DNA of 64,000 nucleotides from Owenia fusiformis (Eukaryota > Annelida > Polychaeta > Sabellida > Oweniidae). The stretch covers positions 32,122,501 through 32,186,500 of the forward strand of contig CAIIXF020000012.1 in assembly GCA_903813345.2 (NCBI GenBank). The letters run 5' to 3'. The position numbers were made by a program, and so were the translations under genes. This document shows, piece after piece, positions 10,301 to 20,609 of the stretch (its first letter is position 1; the number at the start of each line of letters is the position of its first letter). The notes beneath the pieces were generated by a model that saw only the letters and a program-made list of their open reading frames with translations, had not been told where the DNA came from and ran no database searches.

Positions 10301-13300
10301 TTGGTGGTAATTGTGCTCGCCTGTGTCGGTTTAGTTTGGGCCTGGATGTTGTCGTGGGGGTACCACTACAGGAGTCTGTCCCACTGGAGGATCTACGTCT
10401 ATCCGAGCCTGACTCGGTGGCCGTGGAATCATCATCGCTACTGGCGGGATCATCGCTACAGTCACTGCTCTCTTCGTCGTGGAGGTCTAGCTCATTTGCT
10501 GAAATATTGCAAAACCTGTGGGGGATTGTTGTGTCATTTATGTTGAGTTATGAAGTTCAGAAACCGTGTGACTCAGGCTTATATAAAAAACCTCCTACCT
10601 CATACCCACCTACCCACGTACGTGGGACACTCTTTGAAGGGTTCAATTTTAAAGATCTTAGTTTATTAAATCTTAGTTTATGATGAATTATAGATACATT
10701 TGTACGGACCCTTGATAGCAAGTTGCTACTACATCCCAGCTGGGTTCGATTCCCACTCGGGGCATCAATTTAGCACACTTTCTTTCAATTTCTTTATCTG
10801 GCTAGTTAGACCTATGCTCGCGGTCGTTAGTTATTTATTCCCCTGGGGCGCCCTCGGGTCATTACGCATCAAAATGCATCCATATGCCTTCATTTATGGA
10901 TCTGTCGTCTGTCTAGTCATAAAATAAAGCCGGAATTGTAGAAATGTTAATAATTTGAGCTATTTTGAGATTTAATAATCTTTAAAATTGACTGTCAATG
11001 ACTGTATCATGTTCCACGTAGGTGGGTAGGTGGGTATGAGGTAGGAGGTTTTTTATAAAAAGCCGTGTGACTCACCCTCTGAGGAATTGAGAATCGCTGG
11101 GTCTTTGAAAAACTTGGGAAAAGCTTGGGAAACTATTAAGTATTGTACAGTACCTGACGTAGTGATTTTATATTATGCGAGACATTCCAACTGAGACGAC
11201 GTTAAAACTACTGGCATTATACAATCCACTGGTTCTATAAGTTGCCTCATTTTGAGAAAAGTATGTCTTTATATTAGGTAAAATGAACCTCAACGTGAAG
11301 TTTCATAGAGATTATGTATATATCAGTAGGCTCAACTGTTCTTATACTAAGAAATAAGAAACTGGTACTATCCATTCTTCGAGCTCTTTTGATTTGTAGA
11401 GACATTATATCTTGACTCAACTTATTAATATATTATCCAATGGCTTTACGTAGAGAATTAATTACACGTTGACTCATGAATGACGCGGATTAATAATAAC
11501 GTTTGAGGTATGTATCACTGTCATTATTTCATTTCAAAAACATCACCGGAACTACTGCGAAAAGAGAGGATAATACCCCACAATTCATAGAGGTTCATCC
11601 CTATATGGAGATACTTCACCTATGGATCCTGGGACATTTCCTCCCCACACAGTGATTGATGTTACATGATGTTACATAATACTACTGTTTATAATTACTA
11701 GTATAAGAATCTGTCATGTAACACGATATAATTACTTATAATCATACATCGACTACTGAAGGCTGAGTATTCAATTAATGGCGTTCCATATGTAACATAT
11801 AAATGTATTTTAATCATATGTATTGTATTAACATGTCTATTGCTGTAATTGCGTAATTGTTGATTTTAGTGATACCTCCGCTTATATTGCTTGTACAGTA
11901 TATGAAGATATTGATGAAGCTCTGAGTACCTCTGTCATAAAAGTGACTGTCAAAATTAAAAAATTAAGAAATAGATATTTTACATGCAATTGGTTAAACT
12001 TTGTTCAACATTAGCGATACTTAATTCTATTTTTGTTTAAACGGATTGCTAACTACAACCAATGACGTCATCAATCTTGCAAATATATTATACCGTTCTA
12101 CGATTTATTAAACGGTAGCATGGTTTATTGGGAAGGTATATTGGCAAGTAAAAGACAATTTCTACTTACCCATTTCCGATCTGACAATATCAACAGGATC
12201 CATGGAAGAGGTATCATCGAGTAGGCGTTTGAAGAGAATGGTAAATGCACTTCCCCACATACCTAATCAGGACAATGAGAACAAACACTTCAATTGTGTT
12301 ATTTTTAACACCTATGAACACGCGGCAAAGCATATTCAAAATCCCACTAAAAGCAATTGAACAGAAAATTCTGACAAAAGCTGACTAAAATAAGCTTTTC
12401 AATGGGGAAATTAGCGTTGCAAAACATTTGTAAATAGATCCACATATAATAGGCATCAGTAATGATGTCACAAGTTGACTTGAAATGGGCTAGTCTTACC
12501 TGTTTGATATTTAATCATGAAACGTGAAAAACAGATACCTTTGTCGTCAAAAATGTTGAATAGTCGTATTATATTAAAGCGACTTGCCTTGTAAGAAATG
12601 TAGCGGCGGCTCTTCAAACTTTCGAGATATTTTCCCCATGAAGAATTTGCTTCCAAACTGCTCAGTTCGCATAAAAGTTCCATATTTTGGCATCCCTATC
12701 TCGTATGGTGAGAATTCTACCCATTCTAGAAATGAAATATCACTATGATACTTTAATAGATGTTTGTAAAGCTATTAAAGCTAAGTTCACACCAACGGCG
12801 CTTTGATGGAGCTTTAAAGCGCCGTGCAAAGCCGCTTTGCACGCCTCTTCAAAGCGCCATCAAAGCGCCGTTGGTGTGAACTAACCTTAAAAGCGACGCA
12901 GTTGTATGATTGGATCCACGGGTCGTGCTTCTCAAATTAGACTACCGGAAAATAAACTGGGAATTATCAAAATTAAGATCTGTTTCGTTCAGTGTATATC
13001 AAGAGAGATTTAATTATTCGTCAATGTTTTTGTCAATGTTGAAACGTAAAAATAGACTAATATTGATTTATGTATGCTTGACACTTATATAACAAAATAA
13101 ATAATCTATCAGATTTTCTGTGACTATAAATGGCACTTTCAGAAGATAATATTCCACTATTAGCACTTTGAGTTTTTTTCTGGACTATCACTTTGCAAGA
13201 GCAATTTGCAAGCAAAACAAAAATGATAGTTTACATTTATTAATTTAATTTCAAAAAAATAAAAGGATGTCGCGATTGAACGTCTTTTAAGAAAGGACAA

Positions 13301-16300
13301 ATATTCTTTAGAAGCCAGGAAGTCCCATTTTGAACCACGTGCTGTTTGTGTTTATAGTGATTTAACAATGTTTTACTTGACATAATGAATCTGCGATCTA
13401 CTGTAACTGAGGAGCTAAATCTAAACCTAAAAAGGATTTAAAAAACACGCTATCCATTGTGAACTTCCGGTTCCGTTTGCCGAACTTATTGAAAGGAGTG
13501 CGTACGAACATGTACAGTACCTTGGAACACCTTGGCCGAAACGTCTTTCTTTACATGAACACATGTATAAAGAGGTAGGGGCGCCTGTCCTTCATTCACT
13601 TTGTCTTGTTGGTCAGAAAGTGTCATCTCCAGACGCTAATAAGAAATAAAAAATGAATTATGACAAAAAAAGCTTCCATTCTGTCTTAAAGCTGAGACCA
13701 AAATCTAGTTATATTTATTGAAGCTGTCCTTTAGAATACATAACAAATAATGGAAAATTATCATTCTCCATTATCAAAACATGTTTTATAAATAATCAAA
13801 TTGATGAAAAATCATGATATCGTGTTGATTGTTGAAATCAGCGAAAGTAATCCAGAAATTATAAATGAATTCTTTAATTGGAAGAACAGGACTCGTTTAA
13901 TACACTCGTCGCCAAGGGTTTGGCAACTAAAGGTTTCACCATATACAATGGATCAAGTAAATGTAAAAGCCCGGTGTGAAAAATGATGGTCCCCCGGGGA
14001 TTATGGTCCCCTTTTAAAGGCCCCTACTGGCCCTGACTGTGAATAAGATAGTCAGGGAAAGAGTATTTAGGTCACCATATAAATCAATGGAGAGTAGGAC
14101 CATAAATTAGTAGGACCTCCTACCCTTTTACACCGGGTATAAAAGCCTTGGTTTTATGCCTCTAGATACCCTCTCCTGAACTTGTTCATCCGTTGGGAAT
14201 ATTTGATTGCCATACTTATGGTGGGGGTGTACATCGTTTGCCGTGTTGTCTTATCATTGTGATTCTGGTACAAATATTCGTCATGAGTTGATTATATAAG
14301 TACTGAAGTAATTGGGTAGAATAGTTACAAAAGCTTGAATTAATTTCCAGTGGAAAAAAACAGCCGCATCAAAAATCAACAAGATTTCCGCACCCCGCCA
14401 GCCAATCGCAAACAATAAAACAACAACCTGTATACAAGGCAGCCCTTATTAAAACTCGATCTTAGATCAATTTTGTGATATTATCACCCATTTGTTTAAG
14501 ACTAGCACTGACACGGGAGTTTGAATATTACCATAATACATCTCCCATAGAAAGTCTCGGTGCAAAGATAAACATTAATGTCCCTTGCTAGGCAAGGTTG
14601 AGTTGAAATAATGGGTCTCGATTAAAAGGAGGGAAAGCCCCATTGCTAAGAGATAGCAGATTTGTGATTACGTCTCATGCTTACCACCTTCGTATGTTCG
14701 AATTATCATCGGCTAGTTTCCAAATACCACGCTTCGGTGTGATGTTTTAATTGATGTAGTTATATCCGGTACACCTTTCTTCATCTTGATATGAAATAAG
14801 AAGCTATGATATTGGTTAACACGCCAGAAATGAACATAATATTATTCGAAGCGTATTTCGAAAATTTTGAGCCGCCATTTTTGTTTGTCGATTTTGACCA
14901 ATCAAAGACGTAGGTCATCATAATACAGGTTTACATTTTAAGCGTACATGTAGGTCATCTTTGAACTCTGGAGTCAATCCCCTCCCTAGCTGCCAATTCT
15001 TATTAATCATTCAAAAGGATGGTAGGCACATACACAAGCACTTACATCTTTCAGAAGTGTCTCCCCGACCAAATGACCAAAGAAATCTGTAAAACTGACA
15101 GGCTGACCAAGTCTTCGCTTCTGTAGGATTCTTTCTACATATCTATACACGCTTTGTGGTTTCAGTAACCATAGCAAACTCGAGTCTATCCGGTTCTTCA
15201 ACTCATCGTTGATTATCTCTGGAGAGCAGCTGGGCCATTTGGAATGGGAGTAAAGCGTTGATAAATACCTTAAAATAAAATAAAAAACTATATCTCACAA
15301 TTTCAGAGACCAGAGTAAGAATCAATACACTAAATGAATGAATATTCAGGAAAGAGATGTATTCGAGTTGGAACAAAACTGTCAAGCTGATATTGATCAA
15401 CGAGGTTTGATAACAAAGCGTAAATAATATTTATTATGAATATCGCCGATCTCTGTTCACTCGGTGTGCTCGCTTGGGAGATATTAAATATCCATGGATA
15501 AAAATGATATCCTTCAAAAATGATGGGATATTCTTTATAAATTCTCTTACCAAGTTGATCCAGATAAGCCAGCGACATACATCGCACAATCCAATATGTT
15601 AGAGTCATACAGGGCTTTCATAGCACCAGCCAACCCAACCATTGCTCTAAAGCCACCTCCTGAGCCGAGAATACCAATTGTAGGGACCTAGAAGACAGGA
15701 ACATTCAATTCAATTTGTGTTTACATAGCTGGCACCACAAGTGAATATAGTACCTGTACAATATGCAAATCCCTGATACGAGTGAGCTTCTTAATTTAGA
15801 TAATGCATGGTACAGTGTACTTTAATCATTCGATGGGGGATAATTAAACCCTGTTTTATAATTAAGAGAGGGAATATCCCAGAATTCATAGATGAGCGTA
15901 TCTCCATGTAACATGGTGCTCTTAATAATCATCTTTACATAGCTTCATCTATGATTTCTGAAGTATTTCCTCCTCTTCCGTTTGTTTGTTTGTTTGTTTG
16001 TTTGTTTGTTTGTTTGTTTGTTTGTTTGTTTGTTTTTAGTACAGTAGATCATCGATTGGGATGCTGGTGCTTGGTTCTTATAATTTCACTTTTCGAACTC
16101 TGATTTTGATACTTCGGGGGTCACTTGAACGCGTTGGTCAATGTGTTTGGCGATAAACAAATTCTACACGTTATTTGAGCCCAGGAATACGATATAAAAT
16201 TTTTAAAAATGTCGCCTGTAGTGTACTGAGTTGTTCTTATGGAGTGTACTAAATGACTTTGATTACTGAACTACATAACATGAGTTACATCATGGTTTTT

Positions 16301-19300
16301 GGGATATTTGGGGTTTGTTTTCCTTATGACTAGTATTTTCTTAGATGTTGTATTTTTTTGCTGTGTTCTGTAAAAACTTTTTTGTCCTTTCCCTTTGGCA
16401 CTTTATTTCACACAGACTGTTTAACATGACTAAAGCGCAAAAGGTGGATGGTGGATATAACACAAGAAGCGTGGTATAAACTACAATCCCGGTGTAAAAG
16501 GGTAGGTGGTCCTATCAAATTTTGGTCCTACTCTCTATTGATTTACATGGCGACCTAATTACAATTATTTTCCTTATTATTTATACACAGTCAGGGCCAG
16601 TAAGGGCCCTAAGGAAAGGGGACCATAATCCCTTGGGGACCATAATTTCTTTTACAACGGGCCTTGTTGCTTCAGAGTACTGCACTTACCTCCCATAGTG
16701 TTTGAGGGGCGCAGTCACTCCCCAAAAGCGAGTTCATCGACTCGATGACGTTACGTCTCCGAACGTCCACGAATCGCTTTTCATCGTCGCTGAGGCACAG
16801 ACTGTATCTTAGATCTGGATCGGTGCTAAAAAGGGAATATATTCATTGATTATCAACTCTTTAAAAGGATAAGAGTGGTTATTACTGGACACAAGGGCTA
16901 TTGTAACGACCCTTGGGTACGCCCGTCGGGGAACTGTAGTGACCCGAGCCAGATACTAGACTCGAAAAAGAGTGTGCTAAATTCAATGCCCCATACGGGC
17001 AAGCGAACCCAGGACCTTCCGCTCTCGAGTTAGACGCTCTACCCCTGAGCCATAAAGGCTAGCCACTACAGCTGAGCCTGTAGTAGCGACTTGCTATCGA
17101 AGGTCATTACACTATTTTTAAAATTCAGGGATCTCATTCGGAGATGCAGACAAATTCAACATCTCGATACGTTTGGCAATTTCCCTTCTGGATCGCGTTA
17201 GAGTCTGTTTACTCATATATTTAGCGATTTTAAAAAAATCACCGAAATTGTCATCCAACTATTGTAACAAAAGAAGTAAATTAAGTTACAAACATCAACA
17301 GGCTTTAACTGCTATCAAATGAACACTTCCAGTTGTCAGACTTATGGAGGGGAGTGTATATGGCAATATGTTGGGGAGTGTATATATAATAGCAATATTG
17401 ATGTGAATAATTCTCTTTAAGGAAACAAAAGAACACCATTGAAAGAGAATGATTGGTTTCACTTACTAAAAATCAACTCTCAACATTGAAAATGTAGGAT
17501 TGTTTTCACTTTAGCTACTCAAAATCAACCCTAAACATTGAAAATGTAAGATTAGTTTTGCTCAATTACTTAAAATCAACCCTCAACACTAAAAATTGTA
17601 GGATGGTTGGAATGAACTTACTCAAAATAAACCTTCAACATTGCGGATTGATTTGACTTACTCAAATCAACTCTCAAAAGTGAAAATATAGGATCGGTTT
17701 GACTTACTCAAAATCAACTCTCAACATTGAAAATGTAGGATTGATTGGACTTAGTCAAAATCAACCCTCGACATTGAATATGTAAGATTAGTTTTGCTAA
17801 ATTACTTAAAATCATCCCTCAACACTAAAAAATTTAGGATGGTTGGAATGAACTTACTCAAAATAAACCTTCAACATTGAGGATTGATTTGACTTACTCA
17901 AATCAACTCTCAAAAGTGAAAATATAGGATCGGTTTGACTTACTGAAAATCAACTCTCAACATTGAAAATGTGGGATTGATTGGACTTAGTCAAAATCAA
18001 CCCTCGACATTGATTATGTAAGATTAGTTTTGCTAAATTACTTAAAATCAACCCTCAACACTAAAACATGCAGGATGGTTGGAATGAACTTACTCAAAAT
18101 AAACCTTCAACATTGAGGATTGATTTGACTTACTCAAATCAACTCTCAAAAGTGAAAATATAGGATCGGTTTGACTTTCTCAAAATCAACTCTCAACATT
18201 GAAAATGTAGGATTGATTGGACTTAGTCAAAATCAATCCTCAACATTGGAAATGTAAGATTGGTTTGGCTAAATTACTTAAAATCAACCCTCAACATTGA
18301 AAATATAGGACTAGTTGAATTTACTCAAAATCAACCTTCGACATTGAAAATGCAAGATTTGGTTGGACTTACTCAACATCAGCTCTCAACATTGAAGTTG
18401 TAGGACTCGTTGAACTTACTCAAAATCAACTTGAAAATGCAAGATTGGTTGAACTTACTCAAAATCAACCCTCAACATCACATCAACTTCAATATTATTG
18501 ATGAACTGAAACGTCACAAGTTTCTCTTCATTCATTGTGAGGCCCCCTATATTATAGTCGGCAAAACCAATAGTGTGATCCTGGAGGTAGTTCGCATCAC
18601 GTAAAATGACCTCTAGAATCAGAGAGATGGGAAAAGGTACACTACGCACAATGAAGAAAACTTTGTTTGAAACAATAAAAACAATGTACAAATAAAAATG
18701 TAAATGTGACCAGTTATGTCAAGAATGATTTAACTAAATTAAAATAAATTGCAATTAATTAACTAGATATCTTAGAAATATCTTAACGTCGTCATTATCT
18801 TCACTTCGATTCATTAAATACATGTCTGATTTTTTGATTTTCTTTTGTGTTGCTTCTTATGTCAAATATGACGTCAAGCATATAAAGATATAGTGTATAT
18901 TATAGTATCGATTATAACTATATGTATGTGGATACTAGTAAAGTATATATTATAAAATAGTTTATATATACATGTAGAATTGTAGATAATGTATTATAGA
19001 TATAGTATATAATATAAACATACAGATATAGTATATATTACTTACGCAAAACATTGTGGTCCGACGAATCCATCAGAAAGGTGAATTGTTCGTCCCAGAC
19101 GGGGTTAACATCGTTATCAATATGTTTCGTCCTTTTCCGACCATCTGGGGCACTTTTCATCTTCAGGACCACATACGGATCGGGTGTATCCACTACAATG
19201 AGCCAAATATACAAATGTACACTCGCCTTCATAAGTTTGGCAGTTATCAACTTATTAACTTAGGTTACTTATAACAGTAAAGCCCGTCTAAACGGAATGC

Positions 19301-20500
19301 CACTGAGCTGAGACTGCCCAAAAGTATATGAATTTGCAGGTGTTCACATTTCGATAATTATCCTAAATGTGTAACTCAATGGAATGAAAGATACTAAGTT
19401 TGGGACTGAACTTTTTTCTGGATTAGCAGGTGTTCACATTTCAATAATCCTAAATGTGTGAGTCAATTGAATGAGAGATAATAAGTTTGGGACTGAGAAA
19501 ATGTTTTTAGATTAGCAGGTGTTCACATTTCAATTATACTAAATATGTGAGTCAATGGAATGGAATATAACAAGTTTGGGACTGAAAAAAAGTGTTCACA
19601 TTGAGGGGTGTTCGGATTTGAGAGATGTTCAGATATACAGGTTTCACTTTACTTACACATATCTGCCATCCATCCATTGGAAATATTTCTCCCACACATC
19701 ACATGAGCAGTTAGAATCATGCATGGTCTGTGTTCGACCTCAAATACACGGAATGGATCGAACCTAAAAAGTGAAGTGCTTGACACTGTTATTCTAATAT
19801 TGCGTTATTCTAAATTCTAAAGGTCCATGTGCAGTTTGGCAAGTGATTTTAGACGGTCATATCTTTCACCATGAGTACTTTCTGCATCAATACAGTGATT
19901 TTTATTAAAACAATAGGTTTTCTTTCCAGTGAAGTCCCCGTGAATTCGAAACAATTTTTTCAAAATGTTGAACTTATTTCCTCAAAAGAGGATCATCTTT
20001 TCCTGATTTTTATTGCATGAAAAGATTATTCAACAAGGGGTATAACACATCTTCAAAACTAGAATGGTATTGAAAGACTAGTTTTGAAGATATCAATTTT
20101 CGATGACCAAAAGCATGCAGAAAACAATGGAAAGCATGAGTTTTTCCTATGGGAAAATAACATGGGAAATGTGGTTTTTAATTTTATCGCATTCCAATAC
20201 CCCTCCTCTTTGCAGAAGTTATTAATATAGTGTAGAGGAAACTTTTGATATTAATTAAAATTGAGAAAAACATGTACAAGATCCTCTTTTTTAGAAAACA
20301 AGCCTTACATTTAAAGTGACAAGGTGGAGTCCTAAACCATAATTTTTCAAAGAGTTGGATTGATATTTTACTATCATGGGGACTTTCATGGACCTTTGTA
20401 TATATGTTTAGGCGTAGTACTTACTCATCCATTCCTGGCATTGGCAGACTGTCTCTTCTACTCCCTCCGAAACCATCGGGTGAATTCACGGGACGTTGTG
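7344..20500 (-). CDS. PLA2G4A: Cytosolic phospholipase A2, group IV (C2 domain plus patatin-like lipase), 5' end missing
   Basis: Minus-strand exons in transcript order: 20425-20500, 19657-19763, 19046-19192, 18459-18612, 16690-16825, 15551-15687, 15046-15268, 13521-13635, 12588-12725, 12170-12262, 10106-10498, (9746-9767, tentative), 9579-9700, 8954-9132, 8533-8719, 7344-8203. The enzyme releases arachidonate from membrane phospholipids after Ca2+-driven docking by its C2 domain. C2 ligand loops are intact: DTPDPYV, HIDNDVNPVW, LRDANYL. Catalytic parts are present: oxyanion GSGGGFRAM, nucleophile GLSGS at the exon end near 15551, and Asp in VDAGL (exon 8954-9132). The MAPK-site context YPLSP is kept. 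Compared with the vertebrate enzyme it has a Ser/acidic then Arg/Lys-rich insert (10106-10498) and a C-terminal tail about 200 residues long. About 1028 residues are seen. The first exon starts in phase (2 nt), so the initiating ATG lies upstream and was not found. Confidence 0.95.
8323..8492 (-). mobile_element. MITE family A, copy 1 (about 170 bp)
   Basis: Short inverted-repeat element whose ends resemble CCCGGTGTAAAA. It shares a core with 9849-10020, 13970-14137 and 16488-16661 (GGACCATAAT, CAGGGCCAGTAAGGGCC, CTCTCTATTGATTTATATGG). It has no coding capacity and lies in the last cPLA2 intron. This copy has degraded ends. Confidence 0.75.
9746..9767 (-). other. Candidate 22-nt microexon of cPLA2
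   Basis: The exon at 10106-10498 ends in phase 1 (donor GTATGT), but the next clear exon (9579-9700) needs two carried bases. One more exon of length 1 mod 3 must lie between them. The only in-frame candidate I find is 9746-9767: acceptor GGAG at its start, donor GTAAGTG at its end, coding for HIGGYKG with shared codons. The upstream pyrimidine tract is poor. The alternative is a weak GTCTAA donor inside the 10.1-kb exon, which would also restore phase. Confidence 0.4.
9849..10020 (+). mobile_element. MITE family A, copy 2
   Basis: Starts CCGGTGTAAATGGGTAG and ends TTTTACACCGG. Same core as the other three copies, opposite in orientation to copies 1 and 3. It lies between cPLA2 exons 9579-9700 and 10106-10498, next to the missing-microexon region. 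Confidence 0.85.
10560..11073. mobile_element. Fold-back element with about 55-bp arms, carrying a SINE
   Basis: The left arm (10563-10628) contains AAAAAACCTCCTACCTCATA and its reverse complement is the right arm (11008-11070). A tRNA-derived SINE copy sits between the arms (about 10708-10863). It lies in a cPLA2 intron and has no coding capacity. Confidence 0.75.
10708..10863 (+). repeat. tRNA-derived SINE, internally deleted copy
   Basis: Carries a pol III B-box-like GGTTCGATTCCCAC and the following GGGGCATCAATTTAGCACAC, matching the reverse-strand copy at 16897-17106. The first half of the tRNA-like head, including the A box, is deleted. Its flanks are the arms of the fold-back element. 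Confidence 0.7.
11564..11655. repeat. Family E palindromic repeat, copy 1
   Basis: Degraded copy of a short palindromic repeat whose better copies (50492-50588, 36344-36460) begin AGAGGGGAATATCCCAGAAT, continue with a mention of TTCATAGATGA and its reverse complement, and end in TTTCCTCCTCT. Probably a MITE. Confidence 0.55.
12586..12587 (-). other. GC-AG intron donor in cPLA2
   Basis: The exon 12588-12725 codes for WVEFSPYEIGM...PPLHFLQ and must end at CAAG to join GTATGTGG of the next exon (12170-12262), which reads GMWGSAFTILF. The bases after it are GCAAGT, not GTAAGT. AG/GCAAGT is the standard form of the minor GC-AG donor. No in-phase GT is available nearby. Confidence 0.8.
12782..12882. 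repeat. Near-perfect 100-bp palindrome
   Basis: The arm starting AAGTTCACACCAACGGCGCT is followed, after a very short centre, by its reverse complement ending GGTGTGAACT. The sequence is much richer in GC than its surroundings and has repeated GCGCTTT motifs. It lies in a cPLA2 intron 56 bp upstream of an exon on the minus strand. Probably a short fold-back element. Confidence 0.75.
13970..14137 (-). mobile_element. MITE family A, copy 3
   Basis: Begins CCCGGTGTGAAAAATGATGG and ends CCCTTTTACACCGGG, the best-preserved terminal inverted repeat of the family. It lies in a cPLA2 intron. Confidence 0.85.
14666..14971 (+). repeat. Family F dispersed repeat, copy 1 (about 305 bp)
   Basis: Starts ATTACGTCTCATGCTTACCA and ends CATCTTTGAACTCTGG. 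It is alignable along its whole length to 27122-27427, including AAGCTATGATATTGGTTAAC. A reverse-strand 5' fragment lies at about 31915-32010 and a 3' end fragment near 24008-24028. No terminal inverted repeats are obvious, so it may be a SINE-like or non-autonomous element. Confidence 0.75.
15865..15977. repeat. Family E palindromic repeat, copy 2
   Basis: Starts AGAGAGGGAATATCCCAGAA and ends AAGTATTTCCTCCTCTT, with a hairpin-like centre around CATCTATGA. It lies in a cPLA2 intron, just before a (GTTT)n tract. Confidence 0.65.
15980..16036. repeat. (GTTT)n microsatellite
   Basis: About 14 uninterrupted GTTT units in a cPLA2 intron. Confidence 0.98.
16488..16661 (+). mobile_element. MITE family A, copy 4
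   Basis: Starts CCCGGTGTAAAAGGGTAGGT and ends TTTTACAACGGG. Same orientation as copy 2. It lies 28 bp from the 3' end of the exon 16690-16825, in the intron on its transcript-downstream side. Confidence 0.85.
16897..17106 (-). repeat. tRNA-derived SINE, full-length copy
   Basis: On the minus strand it has a tRNA-like head: A box TGGCTCAGGGGTAGAGCG, then a B box GGGTTCGCTTGCC, then GGGGCATTGAATTTAGCACA and a tail ending in GTACCCAAGGGTCG. The partner copy at 10708-10863 lacks the A-box half. It lies in a cPLA2 intron. Too diverged and embedded to be a functional tRNA. Confidence 0.75.
17280..17382 (-). mobile_element. Family B element, solo end
   Basis: Ends CAGACTTATGGAGGGGAGTG and shares its internal GCTATCAAATGAACACTTCC with the right part of the element at 60421-60618. 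Only one end is present. Confidence 0.55.
17445..18482 (-). repeat. Splice-donor-bearing minisatellite with 236-bp higher-order repeat
   Basis: About 22 units of roughly 44-52 bp. On the minus strand a typical unit contains TGAGGGTTGATTTTGAGTAA, which is the last coding bases of cPLA2 exon 18459-18612 plus its GTAAGT donor. Three consecutive 236-bp higher-order repeats start at 17601, 17837 and 18073, each made of five diverged subunits (44, 46, 47, 47 and about 52 bp). In subunit 4 the donor GT is mutated (CTTAGTC on the plus strand), while subunits 1-3 mostly keep GTAAGT. The array directly abuts the real donor at 18457-18458. Confidence 0.92.
19390..19645. repeat. Pogo-like dispersed repeat, tandem block
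   Basis: Three imperfect copies of about 75 bp share TTAGCAGGTGTTCACATTTC and GTTTGGGACTGA. This belongs to the dispersed family built of TCTAATCCGAACACCTC-like words (see 52225-52735). It lies in a cPLA2 intron just next to exon 19657-19763. Confidence 0.75.
20047..20093. repeat. Short hairpin in a cPLA2 intron
   Basis: ATCTTCAAAACTAG and its reverse complement CTAGTTTTGAAGAT flank a 15-base loop. No further context. Confidence 0.5.
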
Positions 20501-20609
20501 CTAAAATTAATCTCAAATATTGTTATAACTAAACTGTTATCATCTAAGAATGCAACAAACGGCTACCGGCTACCGGATTATCCTACTATTTATGACCTAC
20601 TCATTTAAA

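Noticed and set aside
10084..10683. 199-codon plus-strand frame
   Set aside because: Antisense to the Ser/Arg-rich cPLA2 exon 10106-10498; codon bias of that exon leaves the opposite strand open.
16985..17062. Possible tRNA gene on the minus strand
   Set aside because: A and B boxes are present but no proper cloverleaf with matched acceptor stem, and a second copy of the same unit occurs at 10.7 kb, so it is a SINE head.
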